From Tribonema minus (taxonomy: Eukaryota > Sar > Xanthophyceae > Tribonematales > Tribonemataceae): a DNA stretch of 64,000 nt. Position numbers and translations under genes: made by a program. Below, piece after piece: positions 12,685 to 31,000 of the stretch (positions are counted from its first letter, which is position 1; every line of letters starts with the position of its first letter). Location of the stretch: the NCBI GenBank assembly GCA_017506865.1, contig JAFCMP010000046.1, forward strand, positions 248,001-312,000, read 5' to 3'. The notes under the pieces are model-generated. The model was given only the letters and a program-made list of their open reading frames with translations, ran no database searches and was not told the DNA's origin.

Positions 12685-14296
12685 ATGTTTGATGGCATGC
12701 GGGGGCGGGAGCGGCAGCCTCTGCTGCCGGTGAAACATCAGCACGTGCACGATCAGCAAGGCGTCGGCCAGAAAGCCTGGTGGCGACGAGCTAGTTCTGT
12801 TCTGGGTTGGCCAGACCCAGAGCAAGAAGAGGATACAACAACGCCATGGCCAGACGTCGCATCGGGCAGAGGTTTTTCCAATGTCTACAACCCTAATGTT
12901 TCTGCAGCGCAACCTCCTGTTGTTGCGGATCTGGAGCAATTTGCAGAAGCAATGCGGCTGCTAGGCGAGGCTACACAGGCTCTGGAGTCGACCGTAACAG
13001 ATGCTGCAGACAGACAGGTGGGTGGGATTCATTTGATTCCTATACTTAATCAGCGCACAGAGCACTCCCACATGTTCATGAACAACAAAAAATGCAAATG
13101 CTTCGCAGCACAGACACTTGATTGTTGCGCAAACGACTTGTTGATGTTGGGTGAGCGAGCGGTCGGTTGAAGCTACCTCTGTAGAACTTTGTTGGTGCGT
13201 GCTATGCACTTTCTCCTGCACAAAATTAATACGATAATCTTCGGCCTGTAACATTGTATTCAGAATGAAGCACCCGCAGCTCTAGCTCTGCACAAGAAAT
13301 TCCCGTGATCGTGACCAGAGGGTGCAATAGCGCCAACAGCTTTCGGTTGCCGCCACCGGGTGATACTGTTGTGTGCGCCTCACACTTTCTCGCCGGTCCA
13401 GGCGAGATGGCTGTTTGCATGAGTGTCTGATATATTTCGGTCACCTGCTGAAATTGTGAGACTTTGAGATGGTGTACACACCACCATTACCTTGCAGCCA
13501 AGCAGTACTGTGTTATGTAATAGGAGTACATTACCAGCATGGCAGGCCACAGGTGTGCTCCACTGACACTGCCGCATAGCATAGCAGTTCTGTCAGGCAT
13601 CAGCTTCGGTTACTTGCCAAGAGCTGGGGTGGGGTACATCAACGGCTTGCTTACCTTGCATGTGGTTGATATTAGATCCCATGGCCAAGATCCACGCTGT
13701 GCCTGCATCAGTCATTGCTAAGAACGCCGTGGCACAGGCAACCATCTTGTTTGTTTGCCTCTCTGGGCGCCTTGTTGGTGGTGAAAGCGGGCGACAGGGC
13801 TTGGTGAGTGCACTGGTGCTAGAGGGATGGAGTCAACACTTTCAACCAGCACTACTTACATATGGCTTGATGACGAAGACACACTGCATCATGGGGTCAG
13901 CTTTTTTCATGAAATCTGCCTTGGGGCAGTGTATACAAATGATCATGCTGCGGAAAACAGACTGCTGTAGGTCTGGCATGCCATGCTTGCATGTGACGAG
14001 TGCTTAGAGCATACAACGGCCCTTGCGCTCTTGTGTCAAACTTTGCTGTGCGCGTAGGCGAGCACTGCTGCCGCTCCCGCAGAGACCTGCTTGCGTGTGG
14101 GCGTCCACAGCGCGCACAGGTGCTCAAGTGTACTCAACCAGTGCGCGCGTGAACTGCTGCGTGCACTGAGGTGAGCGCTGCTGCCTGCCCCCCGCAGGAA
14201 GTCGCCGCGCTCCTGCGCGACTGGGCGACGCTCCTGCACCAGGAGTTCATCGAGGCGAAGCGGCAGCGCGACGCGCAGTGCAGTGCGCGCGTGTAG
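12685..14296 (+). CDS. Small unrecognised protein, two exons
   Basis: Exon 12685-13017 ends CAG|GTGGGT and joins in phase to 14198-14296 (TAG), giving 143 aa. The start at 12685 is one of several in-frame ATGs (12550 and 12697 are alternatives). The N-terminal half is polar, with RERQPLLPVKHQ and a Trp/Asp-rich WWRRASSVLGWPDPEQEED. The C-terminal half is predicted helical and heptad-like: DLEQFAEAMRLLGEATQALE, then EVAALLRDWATLLHQEF. I do not recognise the family. The amphipathic helices suggest a coiled-coil subunit of a larger complex, which is inference. Additional exons in the 1.18-kb intron cannot be excluded. Confidence 0.4.
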
Positions 14297-14560
14297 CGAA
14301 GCGTGCATACATGCACCGCCAGAGAATGCGCGCTTGTATGCTGGCGAGGCGAAGTGGCAGCACGACACGCAGAGGGGGATGCGCGCGTAGCGTTGCGTGC
14401 ATACATGCACCACCAGAGGCCGCGCGCTTGTACACTGGCGTATAGGGTAGTCCCGCCACATGCACTAAGTAGGGGTCCTTCGACCCCTGCCTCCGAAGTC
14501 TTAAGGGAGGGCCTTTCTTGTACACTGGCGTATAGGTGTACCATGGGTGCTCTGTGTTGA
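14250..14560 (+). repeat. Degenerate tandem copies of the last exon edge
   Basis: The final coding stretch GAGGCGAAGCGGCAGCGC and the bases after the stop recur at about 14345-14440 (GAGGCGAAGTGGCAGCAC...). A remnant sharing CTTGTACACTGGCG lies near 14517. Period about 90-100 bp. Here the copies are 3' of the stop codon, in the presumed 3' UTR. Confidence 0.8.
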
Positions 14561-15673
14561 TGTGCATACATATTGGGGCGGCTGGTACATGTATCCTATA
14601 GGCAGAGGCGCGCATCACAGCGGAAGCGTCCAGGTGGCGTATCACTGCACGTAGTGCAACGCCTCACGGGTGCACTCATTGGTGTCATGCGTGTTAATAT
14701 GAGAGTCCTTGCGCGAGGCGACATCTGCGGCTGGTGTCAACTGGTCCTGTTGGTGTGTCAATGTACGATTGGAGAGTTGGTGTGTTGCGCTTTTGCGGGG
14801 CCTAGGCTACGGCTGTGTCCACTGTGGTAGCATTGCTCATCTGCCTCGACTACAGCAACTTTCTGTCATTGGCAGTGGTTAAAGTCAATCAGAATGTACC
14901 AATTCCAGTCGCTGACATTGACTGCCTCTCTCTGTAGCACCCATTGCATGCGCTTCAGAAGCGAACAGTGACTCATTCTTTCCGCCCTATGATGCTGGCC
15001 ATATGGCCTTGCTGAGATGTGGGGATATTGTTCATCATTCGGCAAGTCTGATGAGCAATGTAGCGCCCAAAATCAACGATAACACTCAGCGCCCCGCATG
15101 ATCAGAACAGGTCACTGGTGCTGCGAGGGCCATGTGACATGTGGGGCTGCATCACACACAACAAAACATTGTGTCAACAACGAGCGATACACACACGAAA
15201 GTGAGCATTGTGTACACGTCAACAGTTTTGCCATTCCGGCATTTCATTCCAGGCAGCGGTCAACATTCGTAATGACGCAAGCAATCGTGTGTCCAAAGTG
15301 AGCGCACGGCATCACGAAGATCCAGCGAGACAAGACCAGTAGTTAGGTAGCCCCCGCTCGTGAGCGATCAAGGGGGGTGGGGGGGGGGGGGGGGGGGGGG
15401 GGGGCGAAGGCGGGGGCGACAGGCCAGTGACCGTCGCTCGCACAGACGTGCTCGCTTGCAAGCAGCGAGCCAGCTGTGCAGTGCCGCGCACACAGTGTCC
15501 CCACGCAGGCGTGTGCATCACAGGTGGTTTGAGCGTGTCGTTATCAGACTCTATGCTGGCAGGAGAGCAGCGGGCTTGCCGAGGGCTGTGCTCCCGCTCA
15601 CACGCCGTCAATAACCAGCGTCGAAAGGGGGCGGCAAAAGGCGACGGCGGGCGGCCGCACTGCGGGACAGGAC
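14561..15673. other. Convergent intergenic region with a poly-G tract
   Basis: About 1.1 kb between the unknown gene (+) and the kinase gene (-), whose ends face each other. It contains a near-pure G run at about 15370-15404 interrupted once by T. No coding exon is supported. Confidence 0.6.
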
Positions 15674-21727
<6,054 letters not shown>

Positions 21728-22050
21728 GACTGCCTCTGTGGCCGCAGCCTTCCTCTCTCCCGTGCTGTGATTGCTGTTGCTGGCAGATGTGTTGGCAGGA
21801 TGTGATCGCTTCTTGGGCTCACCGAATGCGATGTGAGCGGCCTCGCGGTCTGCCGTGTGAGGAGCAATTTTTCAAGGTCTGTTCTGCTGCAGCGCAGGCT
21901 GCCGCCTCTGCACTGCCAGCTCCTGTCCTTGCCTTGCTTGCGATGAAATTTCTAAAGCGGGCCAGGAGCTGTTTCAAGCCTGATGACCTGTTGAAGTTGG
22001 TTTGCTCACAGGAGTGAGTGGGCAAGCGGAAGGCGGCAGGCGCAGCGGCG
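21728..22050. promoter_or_regulatory. Divergent intergenic region, PKA / TRIC-like
   Basis: 323 bp between the PKA start (-) and the TRIC-like start (+). It should contain both promoters. No TATA-like element recognised. Confidence 0.5.
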
Positions 22051-25000
22051 ATGGGGACTGACGAGATGCTGGGTATGGTGGAGAACTTCCTGCTACGGAA
22101 GTGGCCTTACGCTGGTGAGAGACAGCAGCACCTTTTCTAAGGGTGTAGGACGCGGTTGAAGCTACCGCGTGTGCTTGTAATTTGCAGCCTGCTGCAGCAG
22201 TTCGTCAGCGGTAGTGCAATAGCTAGCGCCCCAGCCTCACATAAACAGCATGCTTTGGCGTCCTTGCCTTTCAAGCTACGACGCAGCTGCTCTGTCGCAA
22301 CTGTTGACAGGGCGGCATTGCCGTAATGCCGATGCTCTGGAATTGTGCAATAGTGCCTTGCCAGGTACGGCCCAGGCACAGTCAGAGCAAGTCTGTCCCG
22401 TATTTCTGTCAGCATTGGAGCAGCCATTAGTTCTTTGCATTACTGGCTGCCCTAATAGATTCCGCTCAGGCGGACGGAAGGTTCCTGCAGCCTGGTGTCC
22501 TGCAGCCCACTTTACAGCTTCAAGATGTGGGACCTAATGAAGAGCTGATGCTTTCGTCCACCAGTTTTGCCATTAAGTCAGCGGCAGCTTTTTTGGGTGG
22601 AAGGGATCAGAATAGGGAAGCATTGAGCCCTCCAATCGGAAACATCGCCGTCGACAGAAGGCTTTTAAATCTTCTATCATACATGAATTTTTGAAAAGGT
22701 CGACGAATCAGATCCCTGCGGCCTATATGGTGCAGTCAGTTCTGGCCATACTAGCTTGCCCTTGTTTTTGCACATGGCATTTGCGCCAATTGGCTGAGCG
22801 CACCTTGAGCACTAATGGCAAAGCTGCCACTCATACTCATGAACCCTCCGACACATCCCCTCATGCTTACTCACAAGTATGCGCAACAACTCCCACTGTC
22901 ACAAAAAAAACCGGCAGTTCCCATTCGCCTGTGCTGCCACCACCTTTGACGTGCGGAGGTATCTGATCAACTCATGCAGATGCCTTCTGCTAGTAGCATA
23001 CTTCTACTGAAGTATGCGACTCGTGTGCCATCCCAAAAACTTGTTTCCTGAGCGCACATGTTTTAGCGACTGAACTGTTTGTTCAGCGACCACCAGTGGG
23101 TCGCTCACATTTCAAAACAGTCGATAGAGCCATGCTGCGTGTGGCATGCTCAGTTGCGCATTGCATCACGGTAACGTAAGCACGCAACATTGCCCCGATG
23201 GCATATGCTCTAGGCAAAGGCTGCTTCATCACAACTAGCGGGGAGGGGGGGGGGTTGGGGGCGGGCAAGTGTTGGTCGGCTCGCCTTTGGCTGCAAACAT
23301 GGGTCTTCAAGCACTTGGTGCTACCTGAAGTGTCATTCATAATCATGAAAGTGAAGCAGCTGACGCAGGATAGGTACACTGTCAGCTAGCTCTAAATCTC
23401 ACCCTTATGCAATTGGCAAGTTGGGAGCACTCATGCAAACCATGGCTCAAGGAACTAGTAGTGGGGTACCTGACGGCATTGGCCACAGGCGCCGCCAATG
23501 CTGGTAGTGAGTGCTGGCGCCACTCGCAAGATGCCACTGACACAATGTATGTAGACCTGCAGTGAAACTCCAGGCGTAGTTACCACCACCGAGGGACACC
23601 CCAGTAGCCTTGCTTCCACGCTGATACCTCGAACTGTCATCAGGTAGTGCATTCATGGCGCACTGTGGCAGCAGCCCATGAGTGCTGATTGCGCACTGTG
23701 GCAGCCGGCATGACGTTCAGCCTTCACGGGCGTCCGAGGCTGTGGCGCTCACCACTCCACTAACCCCAACATCTCCTACGCGCAATGTGTCGCCTCCTAC
23801 GGTCAGATACCTACTGATGAGGCACGTTTGTTCGTAGTAGATGACTGATTCGTCGCGCCCCTTCGCTGCGCACAGTTGTGCACAAGCCGCGCCAGCGCTC
23901 AGCAACATTGCATGACTCATACCGCCACACCCTTTACCCCACTTTCTGTGCATCATTATGAACCTACATACCCCACATGCACATACATACCCCCCCCCCC
24001 CCCCCCCCCCCCACTCCCTGCTCAGCAGTTTCATGCCTGCACGACTCACGCCACACCCCTCACCCCACCGCGCATGCTTCTTTGATGACCTGCATACCCC
24101 ACATGCACATTCATACCCACATGACTCCCACCCCACGCACACCCCACCACCCACCCCCCCCTTTCAAGTGCACCGTACCAACCTTCCCCCCCCGCGTGCG
24201 CGTGCGCGCAGGCGAGGCGTGCCTCGTGGCGCTCATCTCCACGGGCCCACATGAACCCCTGAACCTACATACCCCCCCCCCCCCCCCCTCCCCCTCACCC
24301 CCCCCCTCAAGTGCATCGTACCAACCTACCCACCGCGCGTTCTTCGCAGGCGAGGTGTGCCTCGTGGCGCTCATCTTCACGGGCCCACAGGAACCCCATG
24401 AACCTACATACCCCCCCCCCCCCCCCGTCAAGTGCACCGTACCAACCTACCCCCCCCCCCCCCGCGTGCACGCGCGCGCAGGCGAGGTGTGCCTCGTGGC
24501 GCTCATCTTCACGGGCTGCCTCAAGGTGCGCAAGGCGGACCCGGACAAGAAGATGCACCCCGTGCACGACTTTGTGCACACGTTCCTCAACACGTTCGCG
24601 ACGGGCGTCGTGGGCCCCCTGCTGGTGGGCGAGACCCCGCTGCCGCTGGTCAACGACGCCATCTTCACGCTGCTCATCGTCATCTGGCTGCTCTTCTACA
24701 GGTTTGTAGCCCCGTCGTACATACCAGTTTGTGTGTGAACATTTGTTACAGTGCATGTGCTTAGGCTTAGGGACCCTGACACTGTCCCTGACCGTCATTG
24801 GCGCAGTAGCCTCAGAGTGCTGCTGGGCGCGCAGATCTGTGAGTTGAGGGTCAGGGTTAGGGTTAGAGTTGAAGTGAGGGTGAGGGTCAGGTGCTTGAGC
24901 TGAACGTGGGCGCATGCGTCTCGTGCTTGCTCCAACTCCAATGTGATAGTGTCAGCACGTGTTTGTTGGCTGAGCACTGAGCTACGCGCGTGGACGCGCA

Positions 25001-28000
25001 ACGCCTTGCGCTTTCATCACGGGGCTCCTGTTGGTGCTAGTGGTCTAAACACAGGCGTATGTAGCAGACCTGTCCTGACCAGTCACCATATGCATTCACC
25101 GTGTCAAGGTGCTTCACGAATGCATTTGTGTAGGGATGCGTTTTTGAGCGCACGCATGCTGTCCTGGGTGAGGTTAGCGGTCGGGCTGGGGTTAGGTTGG
25201 GGACTGTCGCCCTCGTGCTGCCAGTTGAACAACAATTCAGGCCGCGTTGGCAATCTGGTCATGTTGACAAGATCCGCTCTGCCGAAGCCCCTTGCCGCCA
25301 GCGCCATGCTCGTATCAGTTTACTTCAGTGGTGAACACGCAAGCATGGCTACTACGTTACGGCAATCACATCGGCACACGCCTTCATGCAGCCAGCGGGG
25401 GCTTGTCGTGTGCTGTGCCCCCCCTCTAAATTCTATCGCTGCAACCGAAATTCGCACCGCCTGACACATAATTAATTAGCGTGCCTGCTGTGCCGCCTGA
25501 CATTCGGCTGCGATTGCAAGCTTTCAATAGCCTGTTCCATCCAATCAGTGACCTAATCCAGCTGTGGCCCTCTTTGCCCCTCTGGTGCCTCAACATTTGC
25601 GTGACCAGTGCTGGTTGTGTCATGTCCCCCCCTACACCCACTCCCCCGTACTGGCATGCCTATATTGCCCCAACTTAGGGTTAGGGTTAAACCCCTAACC
25701 CTAACCCTAATATAATCCCCAACATCAAGAGCCTCTTGCAAGCGCCCAGCGGGCTGGTTGTGCAGTGCCCCCCCATGCATAACATGGCCGCAACCTCCAT
25801 CAATACCCTCTTTCACATAACCCTAATAGTGTGTGTGCCCGTGGCCCTCATGGTGTTCTGTTGGCGCAATCACCACGGATATGCTCTTACTTCGCTGTGT
25901 CATGATGCCGCAACCACCATCAAGACGCTCTTGGCCCTCGCTGCGTTCTTTTGCCGCAATCATATGATCAACACCCTCTTTCACGTAACCATCGCGCTGG
26001 TTGTGTGTGTGGCCCTCGCCATACCCTCCTTCATGTAACCATTGTGTTGGTGGTGTCTGTGACCCTCACTGTGGTCTGTCGCTGCCACCGCCATCAATAC
26101 CCTCTTGACTTAACCATCGCGCTGGTTGCGTTTGTGATGCGCGCTGTTTGGCAGGTTCGACAAGTACCTGGTGCCCTTTGCCAGCTCTATGGGGGTGTAC
26201 CAGGTGCTGGTGTTCTTTGCGACGCTGTCGCGCGCCAACAACGTGTGCGTCTTCACGGACAAGGCCTTCAAGGTGCGTGCACACAACATCGATAATGTAT
26301 ATCACTGTTTCACTCTGGCCAATCGCTGCAGCAGCGGCGACCATGGTTATTGGTGGAAGGCATTCGTATGACGGCTAACCACACCTTGCCACCTAGAGCT
26401 CTACGATCTTTTGATTCGTTTCTATTGGAGTAGTCAAGAAGTGACTGCATGACGCGAGCAGCGCATGGGTAGTGCTGGAGAGATCTTCCGTTGCACAGAG
26501 TGTTGTTGCACTGCACAGCGCACAGAATGTTGTCGCACTGCACACAGAAGCAGGGCTGCAGGAACTCGACAGCGTGTGCGTCTTCAAGGACAAGGCGCTC
26601 AAGGTGCGCGCACACAAAATCGATCATGTATATCACTGTTTCACCCTGGCCAATCGCTGCAGCAGCGGCGACCACGGTTCTTGGTGGAAGGCATTCATTT
26701 GACGGCTAACCACACCTTGTCACCTAGAGCGCTACGATCTTTTGATTCACACACCGCAACGCATCTACCACAGCGCCATGCTGTGTATCAGTGAAGGTTG
26801 CCACGAGCAATGCATACCCTACAACTACGGCTGCCGCGCAGAGAGACTCTGACTCCGTCTCTCCTGTGCCGCCGCCGCAGCGCATCAGCAAGGTCGGCGT
26901 CTCCCCGCGCTTCTACCCCGTCCCCCTCCTCGGGCCCATCATCGTGGGCCTCATGCGCGGCGCGGGGGGTCTCTTCTTCCCCCCCGACAAGGGGCTGGGG
27001 GGTCTCAAGGCGGGGGCCCCCTTCAACGCGCAGATCGCCATCGTGTGCGCGACGCTGTGGCACCTCGCCGTCAACGACCCGTACGTGATCGGCGGCGCGA
27101 CGCGCGGCGCGCTGCAGGTGAGACTGGGGCCGTTTGTAACCGTTTTTGGTAGCTGTGGCACCTCGCCGTCAACGACCCGTACGTGCTCGGCGGCGCGAGG
27201 CGCGGCGCGTTGCAGGTGAGACCGGGGCCGTTTGTAACAGCTTTTGGTGCTTGGCTGTTTGTCGGCCACGCAGGTGAAGCCGGGGGGGGGTTAGTCGCAC
27301 CTGAGGCCCTTTGCCACTGCTTTAGGTACTTAGCTGGTTGTTGGCCATGCAGTTGAAGCCTGGGGGGGGCTTCTGCATTTGAGGTCGGTGCAATGGGCGG
27401 CGTGCAGGCCGCGTGTGACGTGCGGGCGCGCTGCGGCATGGACGTTCAACCACGTGGCCGCCTGCTGCAGGCTACGTAATTATAGTCGGCGTTACGATGT
27501 CGCCACCACTTGGAAGTATATTCGGCGGTAGGGGCCTTTGCAGCCGTCGCGCCTTGGATAGCGGCTGCCATCGACATGCACGATTGCGCCGCGCAGCGCG
27601 TGCCGCCAACGCCAGTGCAGAGCCTAACCCTAACCCTAACCCAGAGCAATGGGGGCTCGTGACTTGCAGCACCGTGGTAACGCGTGCTTTGGCATGAACT
27701 GACTGCAGCACTCCCCAACGCGCGCATCGCAGCGTTGTGAGCCGCTGCGCTGTGGTGCGTCGCTGTTGCGCTTGACAAGGCATTGAGGCAGCAACTGCGA
27801 CTCTGACCCTGCGTCCATGTTTGTTTGCATGTTGCTGAGCGCTGCAGCTGGCGACGGCCAACTACATCAAGCCCACGCCCACCGGGCTCAAGTGCGTCAT
27901 CGTGGTCTTCTTCCTCGTCATGAACGTGCTGCAGGTACGCCTAGGCACAAACGCCCGTACCTACATACCTACACATGCTTAACCCTACCCTCAACCCTAA

Positions 28001-31000
28001 GGCGTACTTCTCCAACATTGCTGGTGCCGCGCGTGACCCACTTTGGACACATGTTCAGTACTGCGGCTTGCTGAACGTGCACGTTTTCATTGTGTGTTTG
28101 CCGCCACCATCGCTCCTGACCACCGGTCACACACGGCAGTACCTTTCAGCGTGAGCCACTGCACCCTCCGTCTGGTGACTTGACATGGGGGGCGTGCACG
28201 CGCGCATGCATGCGGGCGCGAGATTGCGTGGGGAGCGGCTATAGCTAACTTGACCGTAACCCGAACCCTAAGATGTCAGCGCGCCAGGACGGAGCGGTCG
28301 CGTTTCTTGCGACGTTGCAGGCAGCAGTGAGATGGCAGTGCGGATGCAGTGCCTGCTGTGATGAGCACCATGCCATGGATGTTGTGACTTGTCGCTGTGG
28401 TCATGCGCATTTCGGCGCCTGTTGAGCATTGACAGAAGAGCACCGCGCTCAGCCACGAAACGCAGCCAGGTGTACCATCTATCAATGCACCATATTGAAC
28501 GCAGACTGATGACGCTTAACTGATGGCAAGGGCAGCTGGCGGCGGCTCACACTGACCGCTATGCTCGCCTGGCTGTGGTGCCTTGACATGACGCCATCAG
28601 CGCGTTGCATGACACAGTGCGCGGCAGTGAGGTCTGCGCAGAAGGCCAACGCAACGGCACGCCGTGAGAGCCGTGCGTGGCACACACTCGCTTTTCACCT
28701 TGAAAGAACGCAGAAAGGATTTCACTGCTGCGACTGCGATTCCACTGATGCCCAGATCTTGTCCACCTGCTGGCTACCAGTGTGCGGCAGCTGCGGCAGG
28801 GGCCGGTGCTCACGCTGCGTGTCTGCACCTGCTGCGTGTTCCCCCCTCGCTTCGCTGCAGAGCTTCAAGACCTACTCCACGGTCAACCCATTCTCGCCCT
28901 TGTGGGAGGTAAGCGCTGCGCTCTGCACGCCGCAGCCGCATTGCGCTGCAATCCCCGCCCACAACGCCGTGCGACGTTGTGCACTGCCACACAGCGCGCC
29001 GCGCTTGAGCATCTACTGCTGAGCATCATCCTCTGCAGAACATTTGCTGCGTGGCGCAGCTACTGCGCGTCCTGCCTTTTGCCGGGACGGCGCCGCGCTG
29101 TGCAGACAATTTGCGGTTGGGATGCATTGCACTCGCCGCTCACGGCGCTATTAGACATGTACACTGCCGCACAGTGCGCTGTGCTTGAGCATTCACTCTG
29201 AGCATCATCCTCCGCTGGCACGAATACTGCGCGGCGCAGCCACTGCGCTTCCTGCGCTTGGCCTCGGCGGCGCCGAGCTGTGCAAACGATATGCGAGTTT
29301 GGCATCAGCGCTCCGCTGCACGCCCACTGCGCCATGACATGTGTGCACGAGTGCTGACGCTACCACAACACGCGTATGCGCAGCATGCATCCGTCCACGT
29401 CTGGCGGCAGCGCGTTTGCGCTCGACGCCTTCTGCTGCCACGTGCATCAATTTGCACGTCCACGATTGTGAAAATCACTGCTGCGCTCTTGCAACAAATG
29501 CAGCTGCTGTACATGGCGACCGGCGTCCAGCGCTCGCCCGGGGCGGCGCCGCCGCGCTCCTTCAAGGGGCTCTACGACCTGCACCTGCGGCGAAAGGCAA
29601 GCACGCGCGGCGCGATGAGTATCACTACGCTCGCATGATGATGATGCATCACACGTTCGCATGCTGAGCGTCACCACGCACGCTCGCATGATGAGCATCA
29701 TCAAGATTGCATGATGAGCATCATTGGGATTGCATGATGAGCATCATAACGCACGCTCGCATGATGAGGATCATCACGCTCGATGAGCGTCACCAAAATC
29801 GCATGATCGTCGCCACGCTCGCTCGCATGACGAGCATCATCACGCACGCTCGCATGATGGGCTTCAAGGGGCTCTACGACCTGCACCCGCGGCGGAAGGT
29901 GAGTGCACCACAGCCCCGGTGGCTCTCAGAGTTATTTGCGAGCGTTGACATGCCGTTCAACTCGCCGCCACGCCAGCCCGCCAATGTTGTAGTTCGCTCG
30001 CGGCAGCGCGTCCGTGTACGGTTGCGCAGCCGCTTGCGGTTGGGGATCACGGGTTTGCCGTATGCGCGGGCGTCGCAGCCTGCCCCGTGCCGCGAGCGCT
30101 CGCCTGTGATGAGCACTGATGCAGATATGAACCTTCCAGGCCTGCGCCGTTAGACTGCTGCTAGCCTTGAGAGGCTGCGCCTGTTACGGGCAGGACACGC
30201 AGTGCTCACCGCGTGCTTAACGCGCTCGAGACCGTGCGGCGACTCACTCGACGTTAAGTTAGGGTTAGGGTTAGTCTAGGGGTTTAGGGTTACTGTGAAG
30301 GTCAAGCGCACTTCTCACTGCACTGCCACCCCGCCGTTGACAAAGATATCTCCACGCACCGGTGCTCGGCCGCTGTTTTCTTGGAGGCGTCTTGATTGTG
30401 AAAGAGAAAAGTCGTATCGGACATTGCAGCTGCTGCGTCTGTGGTTGCGTTCCAGTATCCCTAACCCTTGCCCTGCCTCGCAGGCCGGTGCTCGTCATTG
30501 CCAACCTTCGCCACAGGGTTAGAGTTAGGGTTAGCGTTACAGCTGCACAGGTGTCCCTGGTCCTTCGGCTCATGCACTCCCCTCCCGACGCTGTCCCTCA
30601 GACGGAGCTCGCATTCGACCTCACAAAGGGCGCGTTTATTATCGGCGTCATGACAGCGGTCGTGTACCAGTGGCTGCCAAATGACACGCTGCACGCTGGC
30701 CAGGTAAGCTGACTGTACTCGTGAAGTCTTCGAGCTTGTGCGGCGTTTTCCTGCCAATCACTTCAAAACTTTCAATAGGAGGCATAGCACATCAAAAGCT
30801 CTGTGTTGGAGTACCGATGCCAGTATTCCGATGTGTGCGCTTTAGAAGTTTGAGCCATTGGCCGTACATCAACCAGCTTCTCAGGACGTGCAAGCATTGA
30901 GCATGTGCGGCCGCAAGTGAGCAAACAAATGCACTTCCAATGCCATCCATGTAGTGTCGTGGCGCCGTGTCACCCCTTGAAGTTATAGATTCACGCGCGC

